Source: Dicyema japonicum
Taxonomy: Eukaryota > Dicyemida > Rhombozoa > Dicyemidae
DNA: 25,446 nucleotides
Assembly: GCA_011109175.1 (NCBI GenBank)
Contig: RDEW01000012.1
Location: forward strand, 665,818-691,263
Direction of reading: 5' to 3'
Shown: positions 18,759 through 25,446 of the stretch, piece by piece
Layout of the letters: each line of letters begins with the position of its first letter
How positions within the stretch are numbered: position 1 is the first letter of the stretch
Program-made: the position numbers and the translations under genes
Notes under the pieces: generated by a model
The model's input: only the letters and a program-made list of their open reading frames with translations
Told to the model about the DNA's origin: nothing
The model's database searches: none

Positions 18759-19357
18759 TTAAATATAGAATGTGGGAGATAGAGCTAGTTCAAATAATCT
18801 GTGTACTTTACTAAAGATCCTACCATATCCATTAGAAAAATTGTTGTAGGCAGAATTGCCTAAATAAGAAGTGTTTTCACTATTCTTATAACCAGTAATG
18901 GTGTAACAATCAATCTGAGAGTCATCCCAGAGATCTTTGATGGTGGAATAGCAGTCATCCTTCACCTTATTCTCTCCGTTGTCGATTAATCTTTTTTTCA
19001 AAAGATTTTCTAAAATAAAATGATTCCATAAACTGCAGCACAGCGAGTAATTTTTACCTTTGTGGTGGAGGGACTCCATTTGTTTCTGGAAAATTGAAAT
19101 TTTATCATCAACGCTGTCCATCTTGCCATTCAAATAATAAATATAATCAATTGAGCCGTTTAAAACGTCGAAGCGGGAATTTTAATATTCATAATGCTTA
19201 CAACCATCAATGTATTTTCAGGGACAATACCTCGGAGATCATTGAAATAGGAATTGATTTCTCTTCTCCGATTTCTTTCACGTTCGTTATGGCGTTGTCT
19301 ACGGCTCTCGTATTGGTCCTCCTCAAAGTTGTTCCAATCAAAATTGAATCCGTCCAT
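18759..19357 (-). CDS. bHLH (class B, probably bHLH-Zip) transcription factor, frame broken
   Basis: Starts MDGFNFDWNNFEEDQYESR, an acidic lead, then the basic region RRQRHNERERNRRREIN with His23, Glu27 and Arg31, the class B triad that recognises CACGTG E-boxes in Myc/Max/USF-type factors. Helix 1 (SYFNDLRGIVP) is followed by a loop and, in another frame, NSRFDVLNGSIDYIYYLNG (helix 2) and DDKISIFQKQMESLHHK, a likely zipper. The two frames meet at about 19170-19185. A good donor (GTAAGC) lies there, but no AG acceptor follows, so a 1-base indel or a non-canonical acceptor is needed. The downstream frame is open to 18759. An optional 48-nt GT-AG intron after HHK would keep the frame and continue the coil (ENLLKKRLIDNGEN). 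The exact bHLH family is uncertain. Confidence 0.6.
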
Positions 19358-19379
19358 TCGAAAAATGCTAAATAATTAA

Positions 19380-19715
19380 ATTTATTATTTTTTGACGATT
19401 TTATTTATTTATATTTTAAATAAATTTATACAAAAAATAAAATTATATTTAATCTTTTCTAAAGTATTCAAAAAAAATAAATAAATAAATTCATTCAAGA
19501 GTTTATGAGTAAGAAATATCAGTTTTTGGTAGACAAGAATATCCATGCCACGGCAAAGTGAGACCGAAGTGACCTCAGCACAGTGCGGTCGAAACAGTTC
19601 AACTTAACTACAAGAATGAGATTATTGATTTGTTTTACCACAAAAATGTGAATTAACCAAATAATTACATAATTAGGAGCTGTTGTTAACATTTCTAGAC
19701 AATTTGGGTAACAAG
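19380..19715. other. Upstream flank of bHLH gene
   Basis: Very AT-rich directly upstream of the bHLH start (19380-19500); no gene or promoter motif is defined with confidence. Confidence 0.35.
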
Positions 19716-19717
19716 GG

Positions 19718-19870
19718 GCGTCTCCTGAGACAAATGGATCAATTGATGCCTCGACTAGGCACTAGGCGTCTCCTGAGACAAATGGATCAAATGATCCCTC
19801 GACTAGGCACTATGCGTCCCCTGAGACAAATGGATCAAATGATCTTTCGATTGCCACTATGCGTCTCCTG
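19718..19870 (+). repeat. 48-bp minisatellite
   Basis: Three full units of 48, 48 and 47 bp plus a partial fourth, each starting GCGTCTCCTGAGACAAATGG. The plus strand is open through all units and encodes a 16-residue repeat (LLRQMDQLMPRLGTR and variants), because 48 is divisible by three. There is no evidence that it is translated. Confidence 0.85.
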
Positions 19871-20074
19871 AATGACTATCTTTATGTTTGTTCCTTGTCA
19901 GTTTAAAAAGTTAAAATTTATGAAGAAAATCAGAAAATAATTTAAATACTATGCAACAAAGCAGCCAAACCCATGCATTCATAGGGCACATGTTTTTGCT
20001 TGGTAAAAATGAAATTATAATAAAAAATATCAAACGAAAGTAAAAAGTCAAAGATAGCTGATAAATAGGACAAT

Positions 20075-20450
20075 TTCCGAGAGTGATTACTGTCAATTTC
20101 TACGCTAACAAAGAATCAACAATTTAAAGCCAAAGCAGTAATCCATCAAATTTCGATTGGCCTTCTTCAATGCAAAGAAACCCACTTACAACGTAATCCC
20201 GGGATCGGCGGGATTCTATTTTAACAAAATACAGGTACTAAACTCTCAGGAGCCTAGTGTTTCTGCTTCGAGAAGCAATAACTTAATCCCAACTAATATG
20301 TCGACCTCCCTGACTTTTTTTACATTGACTCTGACTAGGTGAAAAACCCGTCCTTATTCTACTTGGACAAAATCACTTTGAGTTACAACTTCTATGAGGC
20401 GAAGGAGGAATCAACCGCCCCCTTCCCGACTTTCTCAAAAATGCTAGAAC
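20075..20450 (+). pseudogene. COX11: COX11-like gene with in-frame stops
   Basis: COX11 is the mitochondrial inner-membrane copper chaperone that delivers copper to the CuB site of cytochrome c oxidase. Here VITVNFYANKES and a shifted LKPKQ give the N-terminal beta-strand part; LAFFNAKKP and TYNVIPGSAGFYFNKIQ follow, and after a 23-nt GT-AG intron (20235-20257) the copper-binding CFCF, LNPN, VDLPDFFYIDSD and DKITLSYNFYEAKEE. Three stops (TAA 20279, TAA 20294, TAG 20336) sit at positions that are Arg, Glu and Phe in the family, one frame change lies near 20130, and about nine residues are missing before TYNV. The membrane anchor and presequence were not found. A recent pseudogene is the simplest reading. 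Confidence 0.75.
20235..20257 (+). other. 23-nt GT-AG intron in COX11
   Basis: GTACTAAACT...GCCTAG between the Gln codon and the first Cys codon of KIQ|CFCF, phase 0. Removal exactly reconstitutes the most conserved motif of the family. Confidence 0.85.
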
Positions 20451-20458
20451 TGAGTAAA

Positions 20459-20470
20459 TTTATTAATAAA
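20459..20470. promoter_or_regulatory. Palindromic bidirectional poly(A) signal
   Basis: TTTATTAATAAA is a perfect 12-bp palindrome that places AATAAA on both strands: 11 nt beyond the GTPase stop on the minus strand, and just after the conserved end of COX11 on the plus strand. Confidence 0.55.
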
Positions 20471-20474
20471 TGTG

Positions 20475-20996
20475 TTAATTTTTGCGCATTTTTTTCCGCG
20501 ACTTTTCCAAATCATTGGCTATTTTCTTGAGTATCTGGATGGACTCCTCGTATATCTTTACGTTGACAAAGAAGACGTTGGGTCCCAACCGTTCGTAGAT
20601 AGCCTCGTGGGAATTGAATTCTGAATTACTGGGCTTCTCGTTGGCCACAACGTAGATTAGGGGAGAGTCCTTTCTGAGGCTTCGTATCTTCATTTGTAGG
20701 TTGTACACGTGTTTGAAGGACCGTTGTTCATGTTGGTCAAACACGAGGATGAATGCGTCCGACTCCACAATATTGATCCTCTCCATTGAAGGAAAGAAAC
20801 AGCTCCCACCTGAGTCGATCACTTTAAGGTTGATTTCTTTCTTTAAAACTCTCATTTTGAGATTGTAACAGTTCTCTACAGTGGCTTTGTACGGTCTCTC
20901 TTGGTGAGGGAACATGATACTCTCTATGAAGGACGTCTTCCCAGTTAGAGGACTACCCATTATACACAAACGTATCTGTTTCGGACAGTTCAGCAT
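20475..20996 (-). CDS. Ras-family small GTPase, Di-Ras/RASD-like
   Basis: A single uninterrupted 173-codon frame without introns. G1 is GSPLTGKTS (P-loop, Lys and Thr present; the Ras Gly12/Gly13 positions are Pro and Leu). Switch I is PYKATVENCYN with the conserved Thr. G3 is VIDSGGSCFFPSMERINI, whose FPxMxR pattern and FILVF strand are typical of Di-Ras and RASD (Rhes/Dexras) proteins. The Ras Gln61 position is Ser, as in Di-Ras, which predicts slow GTP hydrolysis. The base-recognition G4 NKxD is degraded to NEKP and the G5 SAK to NVK, so guanine specificity may be altered. The C-terminus is basic (EKSRKKMRKN) with no CaaX box, so no prenylation is predicted. It is convergent with COX11. 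Confidence 0.8.
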   Translation of the reverse strand: MLNCPKQIRLCIMGSPLTGKTSFIESIMFPHQERPYKATVENCYNLKMRVLKKEINLKVIDSGGSCFFPSMERINIVESDAFILVFDQHEQRSFKHVYNLQMKIRSLRKDSPLIYVVANEKPSNSEFNSHEAIYERLGPNVFFVNVKIYEESIQILKKIANDLEKSRKKMRKN

Positions 20997-21446
20997 TATT
21001 TTTAGTAAATCACCTGTTTTATATATTCACATTGATCGGTTCTATTAATAGGAACTGTGGAGGTCATAACTTTTGTTGGCCCTTCTTTCATTTCGGGGAC
21101 ATTTCGTTTATAATATTTTGGCTGTTTGCTCGGGGGATAGCTTTAGTAAATGTTTCCATCTCCTCAAGGTGGATATGCCACCTTGTCCCCTAGACTTGTA
21201 AACATTGGAAATAAAAGCTGTGACATAAGGAGAAACGGATGCACGAATATGTGGGTTTGAATCCCATCGGACTCCAATTGGATGAAATTAGAGAAGTCTG
21301 GTTTGGGGAGGAACAAGGTTATTATCTCGAATGTTCTTACAATAAGGAATTTGAGTTTTCAAGACGAATATCATCCACCCTACTTAAAATACGATGAGCT
21401 ATCCAAACTCTAAGCTTTCCGTGAGTAGGGGTACCACGAGCATATG
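20997..21446. other. Upstream of the GTPase; no gene recognised
   Basis: Contains a perfect hairpin (21165-21185) and a tRNA T-arm-like stretch near 21260 (GTGGGTTTGAATCCCAT), but no acceptor-stem partner at tRNA distance. No coding signal. Confidence 0.4.
21165..21185. other. Perfect 8-bp hairpin
   Basis: CAAGGTGG, five-base loop ATATG, CCACCTTG. GC-richer than its surroundings. Function unknown. Confidence 0.5.
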
Positions 21447-21662
21447 AGTTTTCAAAAAATAATTTCTTAAATTTTGTGGCCTAACATGATCGAAAGTCAA
21501 AAATGATAGATTTATAAAATATGGTTATAAAATAAATAAGTGAAGGAATCTAACAGTTTTCAAAAAAGTAATTTCTTAAATTTTGTGGCCTAACATGATC
21601 GAAAGTCAAAAATGATAGATTTATAAAATATGGTTATAAAATAAATAAGTGAAGGAATCTAA
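21447..21662. repeat. 108-bp tandem duplication
   Basis: Units 21447-21554 and 21555-21662 are nearly identical (GTGGCCTAACATGATCGAAA within each). Non-coding. Confidence 0.9.
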
Positions 21663-21866
21663 CGTGGAAGATTGTTCAGGGTGTTTCAGAAGGAGATAAC
21701 TAGTTACCTTAAAACAATAATAAGTTTGACGAATCAACACACTTGGTCATCTTAGGATCAATGCACTTATGCACTTATTTAGTAATATAAGTCGATTTAT
21801 ACTAAATATAAATAAGCAATTTAAATAAACGTAATTAATATTATAAATAAATTTATAATATAAGAG

Positions 21867-22596
21867 AGGTTAAGTTCGTGGTGTCAAACTCATTTCGCTT
21901 CGAGGGCCGCATTTATAATAATTTCCCTTCAAGGGAAGATTAGTTCTGGTAAATAATTTTTTAAGAATATATTTAATGAAAACCAAAAATAAGAAAAACT
22001 TATTTATTTAATCACCAATTTTGGTGAACGGTACTTCCAGAAGATTGACATCTTTTTTTGGATACAATTTTGATATGACGGGCGCACCTATTCGTGTAGT
22101 TCCAAATTTTAATAAAGCGGATAAATTTTCATAAGTGAGTCTCGTTCTTTGAGCAGTTTTTGTCAATTTCATAAATTAAAAATTTTAACATTTTATTATA
22201 TCAGACAGCCCGTAATACTTAACACCGACAATGTCCAATGATTATGGATCGATTGTGTGAAATACATTGTATATGTGGAAGACCTAGAGCCAATTGGATT
22301 CAGGGTCAAGTTGAAAGATTTTAATATATTAACTCAAAGTGTTGGATATCTGCAAAAACTTGAATATATTTACGAGAAAAAACTTTTCTTTTCGTAGTGA
22401 CTAATCTATGATACCATGACCAACCTCACGAGAAAGCTCGGTGTGGATACTGAAATGATTTAATTTGGACGATCCCTCTACCCTGTGGTACCAGTGTTAA
22501 CTAAATTATAGCATCCAACAGTAACTTTAATTATGTCGGTTTTTTACGAAATAGGCATAAAAACAAATGTGCTGATGAACCACACTCATTTAGAGT
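21867..22596. repeat. 729-bp composite repeat, copy B
   Basis: Partner of 7622-8350. It keeps a better hAT-type end (GTGTCAAACTCATTTCGCTT, GAGGGCCGCATTTATAA) and a longer minus-strand hAT C-terminal frame extending into VNLLEVPFTKIGD. Its right edge (TAGAGT, 22596) lies about 55 bases before recognisable dehydrogenase coding sequence. Confidence 0.75.
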
Positions 22597-22649
22597 AGAG
22601 TAGTAAGTTAAATGGATCTCCCAAAACTCTAGTCTTGTCTTCAATTATA

Positions 22650-22866
22650 GTCTAAAAAATTATGGAAGTCCGAGGATTTATAAACAGTTATAATTGGTAG
22701 ACTTCGAACCTATAATTTCAGTTATCCACAGACAATCGACTTTATTAGTTCTACGAAAGTGAATGTCTCTGATTTCATTACACACAGTTACGGAATTTAT
22801 GAGTACCAAAAGGCATTCGATAATTTGATTTCCTCAAATGAAATCAAAACAGTCATTAATTTATAG
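22650..22866 (+). pseudogene. Sorbitol dehydrogenase-like C-terminus
   Basis: Two exons joined by a 25-nt GT-AG intron (22697-22721) encode IMEVRGFINSYNCYP, then DFISSTKVNVSDFITHSYGI and YQKAFDNLISSNEIKTVINL, ending in TAG at 22864-22866. This matches the last ~60 residues of zinc-type polyol (sorbitol) dehydrogenases in order and spacing: the (E)VRG strand, the NVxxxITH motif and the AFDxL...IKxVI end. An AATAAA follows at about 22895. Upstream, the frame is lost (a TAA three codons before the conserved part, one A short in a homopolymer) and the rest of the enzyme is absent; the composite repeat lies there instead. It looks like a gene truncated by repeat insertion. Confidence 0.7.
22697..22721 (+). 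other. 25-nt GT-AG intron in dehydrogenase
   Basis: GTAGACTTCG...ATTTCAG, splitting the Cys codon of YNCYP (phase 2). Removal restores the family alignment; retention would give an in-frame TAG. Confidence 0.8.
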
Positions 22867-22941
22867 CAAGTTGATTTTACTTCATTTTCATTTTAATAAA
22901 TTGAGTTCTTTAGTCACATCAACCTTACATTATCGACTAGT

Positions 22942-23298
22942 TTACCACGTGGTAAATTGTGTAATTGAACTGGTGATGGATCTCTGAGCTCTACCGCATA
23001 GCTCAAGTACATTTAATGCTATCATTTTTTTATTTTTGCATATAACTTTGTGCTCAATACTTAATGTTAATATTTTAATATTGAAATGTGCGCAATTAGC
23101 CAGCTCCATAAGCGATCTGCTACGGTTCAGCAGGGTCAGTGATCTGTTTTCAATGATTTTAGAATTTTCCAGGCGATTATTCAAAATGAACTTTACATAA
23201 AAACCTTTGTATTTCTTTTTCTTTAGAGTCTCAGCCTTTCCGAAGAAATTCCAAGTGAGTTTTCTTATTGCAAGGTTGGATGTAGATAGGCTATACAC
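22942..23298 (-). CDS. Hypothetical protein, 118 codons
   Basis: An uninterrupted minus-strand frame with a basic, Asn- and Leu-rich composition (TWNFFGKAETLKKKK, LTLLNRSRSLMELANC). No signal peptide, membrane span or known motif. 118 stop-free codons is moderately unusual at this base composition, yet neither a conserved domain nor flanking mini-introns support it. It lies downstream of LINE debris on the same strand and may be a retroelement relic. Confidence 0.25.
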   Translation of the reverse strand: MYSLSTSNLAIRKLTWNFFGKAETLKKKKYKGFYVKFILNNRLENSKIIENRSLTLLNRSRSLMELANCAHFNIKILTLSIEHKVICKNKKMIALNVLELCGRAQRSITSSITQFTTW

Positions 23299-23320
23299 GT
23301 TATTATTTTTTCACTTATCG

Positions 23321-23590
23321 CTATGTCATAGGACTTGACAAAGCATGTGCAACACGAGTTAAAAAATCTTCCTCATATTCAAAGATGAAGTGTTTAAGAT
23401 CCTCCTCACATCCAGGATGCCGTCGCATTTCTTTGAGGTTTTCGTCGAGAACGACTGGCAGTGTCGTCCTTCGGCGACCACGGAAACGGGGGGCTTCCAA
23501 CATGAAGTAATCCTACATGGTTACGTTCGCAGGGGCATCTTGGTCTTTTTGCAAAATATGTCCGAAAAGCCTCCATCGTGTATCCAGAAT
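23321..23590 (-). pseudogene. LINE ORF2 C-terminal fragment, R1/Jockey-like type
   Basis: Minus-strand reading RWRLFGHILQKDQDAPAN, a TAG, then MLEAPRFRGRRRTTLPVVL and DENLKEMRR. The WRxFGHILR...P...RGRPRTTL arrangement is the standard C-terminal signature of many arthropod and flatworm LINE polyproteins, after the RT domain. One stop interrupts it and the RT itself is missing. It is different from the LINE tails at 259, 4492 and 11412. Confidence 0.6.
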
Positions 23591-23599
23591 TTCATATGA

Positions 23600-24300
23600 A
23601 ATTTCAGGCCATACACATTTATATATTAAATAGTATAATTCATGCTCACTTATAAAAATATTAAATCTAAAATACTTAATGTTAATATGTCACAGGCGCT
23701 ACGCGTTACATAATGCTCAAATTTCCAATTTCATGCATTTTTTATAAAACGATACACATTTTTTTTCATTTATTATATTTAAAATTAATTTAAATATTTT
23801 TGGAAGGCGCAACTGTTTTTAAATTATAAATAGTATAATACAGGCGTGTTTTACAATCTTAAGTTGATGGCTTTATCTTTCGTTAAAACAACCCAAGAAT
23901 AAATTGATATAATGGAAGAAAAGGGGATCGTCGATCTAATGACAAGACAAAAAATACCAATTAACTCAAAAGTCAAAGAATTTTTTATCTATCAATCGGA
24001 GGTTTTACCTTAAAGACACAAATGGATACCACAAAATTGTCATTTTTTCTAATAATTAGTGGCCTCGCAAATTCATCAATTGATTTATTGTGGACACAAC
24101 ACATTGGAACAATATTGCAATGAAATGGGAAATTATTCGGAAAGTTGTGTCAGAATGTGATATTCCATGTAAGAGCATTATGTAACTGCTTCAACGTCTA
24201 ACAAATTCATAATAGTCCAAACAATCCAAGGAGTCAAAGGATCATCTAAGATGATTGTCCGAGGATAAGTGTTGTCTAAAAACATAAAGGAAGCAGTTGG
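23600..24300. other. No recognisable gene
   Basis: AT-rich, with a short frame EFFIYQSEVLP near 23980 and other fragments too short to identify. Confidence 0.35.
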
Positions 24301-24344
24301 AGTGGAATTATGTATGGAGTGGACGTGACGTTACTGGTAATTGA

Positions 24345-24630
24345 TTCAATGCACGACAATACAACGAGCGAAAATTCGACCAACTCGCACATATTGACGG
24401 GATCTTCCGTTCGACATTGGAGTGTATCTCCAACTTCCGGCTTGTGGAATACTCACGGAAGCAGGCCAAACTGGCAGTCAGACTCAGAAAACATGGAATC
24501 ACAGCTCTATAGACATTTTTCTTAGTGTATATTTCTCGTCGCTAATTGGCTGTAACACCCTTGTCAAATACTCACGGAAGCAGGCCAAACTGGCAGTCAG
24601 ACTCGGAAAACATGGAATCACAGCTCTATA
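24345..24630 (+). pseudogene. Possible retroelement ORF end, tandemly duplicated
   Basis: A frame gives HIDGIFRSTLECISNF, then EYSRKQAKLAVRLRK and HGITAL before TAG; the second half recurs after the 119-bp duplication. The compact basic C-terminus with identical stop in both units suggests the end of a mobile-element ORF, but the family is unknown. Confidence 0.3.
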
Positions 24631-24679
24631 GACATTTTTCTTTCTGTATATCTCTCGTCGCTAATTGGCTGTAACACCC
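24442..24679. repeat. 119-bp tandem duplication
   Basis: Units 24442-24560 and 24561-24679 differ at a few bases (AAGCAGGCCAAACTGGCAGT in both). Confidence 0.9.
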
Positions 24680-24689
24680 TTGTCTAGAG

Positions 24690-25125
24690 GATTCTACACT
24701 CCATACCATGACGTCGTTCATGTGTATGAGGCCTTGTGCCGTACCTATTAGTTTTCCCAACCTTCCAGTATAATTACAAAGAAAAATAATTTTTACATGA
24801 TCTTAATTTTAATTTAATAAAAAAAACTTTTTTCTCAATATCTTTTAAAGAAGTGTTTTCATCTCTGGGAAATACCCAATGAACCTCATTCCAAAATCGG
24901 CCAGATTATTCACGTAGTTTTTTTAGTTGGGACTTAACGTTAAAACTCTGGCAGAAGCACTTAACATTTTTTTTATAAATAGTAAAAAATAATTTGTTAA
25001 CAAAATTATTTTTGTTATTTATATACTTATATTTAAAGAAAGTTCTTGTCAATTATAATTGTAAGAAATTCAAAAATTTCATTAAAAATTTTTACTTTTA
25101 ACGTTATTTTTTGGTCATGTTCAGG
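24690..25125. other. No recognisable gene
   Basis: Very AT-rich spacer before the RT fragment; nothing recognised. Confidence 0.4.
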
Positions 25126-25128
25126 CTT

Positions 25129-25446
25129 ATTTGAAACGAACAATTGTACTCATGGTTGTGAAAAAAGGAAAGCCAAGGTCAAAAGCAGATAGTTATAGGC
25201 CAATTAGCCTAGTCTGCTCAATATCGAAAGTTATGGAAAAAATTGTTTTCAATCGTCTATCAAGGCATGTTGAGGATAATAATTTTCTCTCTGATAATCA
25301 ACTGGGATTTCGGAAATAAAAAAGGGACTGGAGATTGCTTTAAAGAGCTAAGATCTGCAATCGAAATTTCACGAAATAAAAAGGAATTTCTTACAATAGC
25401 ATGTTTGGATATAACAAAAGCGTTTGACAGTGTTTGGCACTTTGGA
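25129..25446 (+). pseudogene. LINE reverse transcriptase, N-terminal part, cut by window end
   Basis: VVKKGKPRSKADSYRPISLV, then EKIVFNRLSRHVEDN and LSDNQLGFRK form the RT fingers (motifs 1-2 of Jockey/CR1/RTE-like LINEs). A TAA at 25317 is bypassed in the next frame, which continues KGTGDCFKELRSAIE and then CLDITKAFDSVWH, RT motif A with the first catalytic Asp. The remaining motifs would lie beyond 25446. A single indel separates the frames. This may be the RT region that belongs to one of the C-terminal LINE tails in the window, but no overlap allows a test here. Confidence 0.75.

Noticed and set aside
19160-19357. bHLH ORF ending at 19160 as a complete short protein
   Set aside because: Helix 2 and the zipper follow immediately in another frame, so the short ORF is an artefact of the frame break.
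20279-20338. Non-standard genetic code (TAA/TAG sense) from the COX11 stops
   Set aside because: The stops replace three different residues, and the intact LAMP and GTPase genes end in TAA at the expected places.
21195-21285. A tRNA gene ending near 21285
   Set aside because: A T-arm-like stem-loop is present, but no complementary acceptor strand, D-arm or anticodon stem is found at the right distance.
24310-24525. 71-codon plus-strand and 64-codon minus-strand ORFs as genes
   Set aside because: They are alternative frames of a tandemly duplicated segment whose most protein-like frame is a different one.

Overview
This AT-rich (roughly two-thirds A+T) window is eukaryotic and almost certainly from a small metazoan. 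It holds spliced host genes of animal type (a LAMP-like lysosomal membrane protein, a Di-Ras/RASD-like GTPase, a bHLH factor, COX11, a sorbitol-dehydrogenase-type enzyme) among dense, mostly dead transposons. The most telling feature is intron size. Wherever a family alignment fixes the exon ends, the introns are 21-27 nt long, GT-AG, and lack a clear polypyrimidine tract. Such introns are a known hallmark of dicyemid mesozoans, which is my best guess for the source; orthonectids or another reduced parasite are alternatives. This assignment is inference.

Layout. 1-4130: a ~256-bp inverted repeat (1-257 / 3579-3834) encloses a LINE tail, a MULE transposase lacking its catalytic core and a frameshifted LINE C-terminal domain, followed by a tRNA-derived SINE. 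4480-5121: a 5'-truncated LINE with a perfect 12-bp target-site duplication. 5208-7220: a Ginger-like integrase transposon with terminal inverted repeats, a 24-nt intron and a nested 104-bp insertion. 7622-8350: a composite repeat whose twin lies at 21867-22596. 9024-11407: a nearly complete hAT (ZBED-like) element. 11408-13100: LINE pieces. 14083-14405: a SINE. 14507-15678: a six-exon LAMP-like gene that is completely open once five mini-introns are removed. 15706-15801: hAT debris and an assembly gap. 15802-17309: a second, damaged LAMP copy. 18759-19357: a bHLH gene with a frame break. 20075-20450: COX11 with stops. 20475-20996: an intact Ras-like GTPase, convergent with COX11. 22650-22866: a sorbitol dehydrogenase 3' end. 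23321-25446: LINE fragments.

The host genes do not form an operon or pathway. They look like islands in a repeat-rich, turnover-prone region in which single tandem duplications of 80-160 bp are unusually frequent; some of these may be assembly artefacts. The intact genes I would trust are LAMP copy 1 and the GTPase. COX11, the dehydrogenase and LAMP copy 2 appear to be pseudogenes or damaged by assembly error, and the bHLH gene is uncertain.
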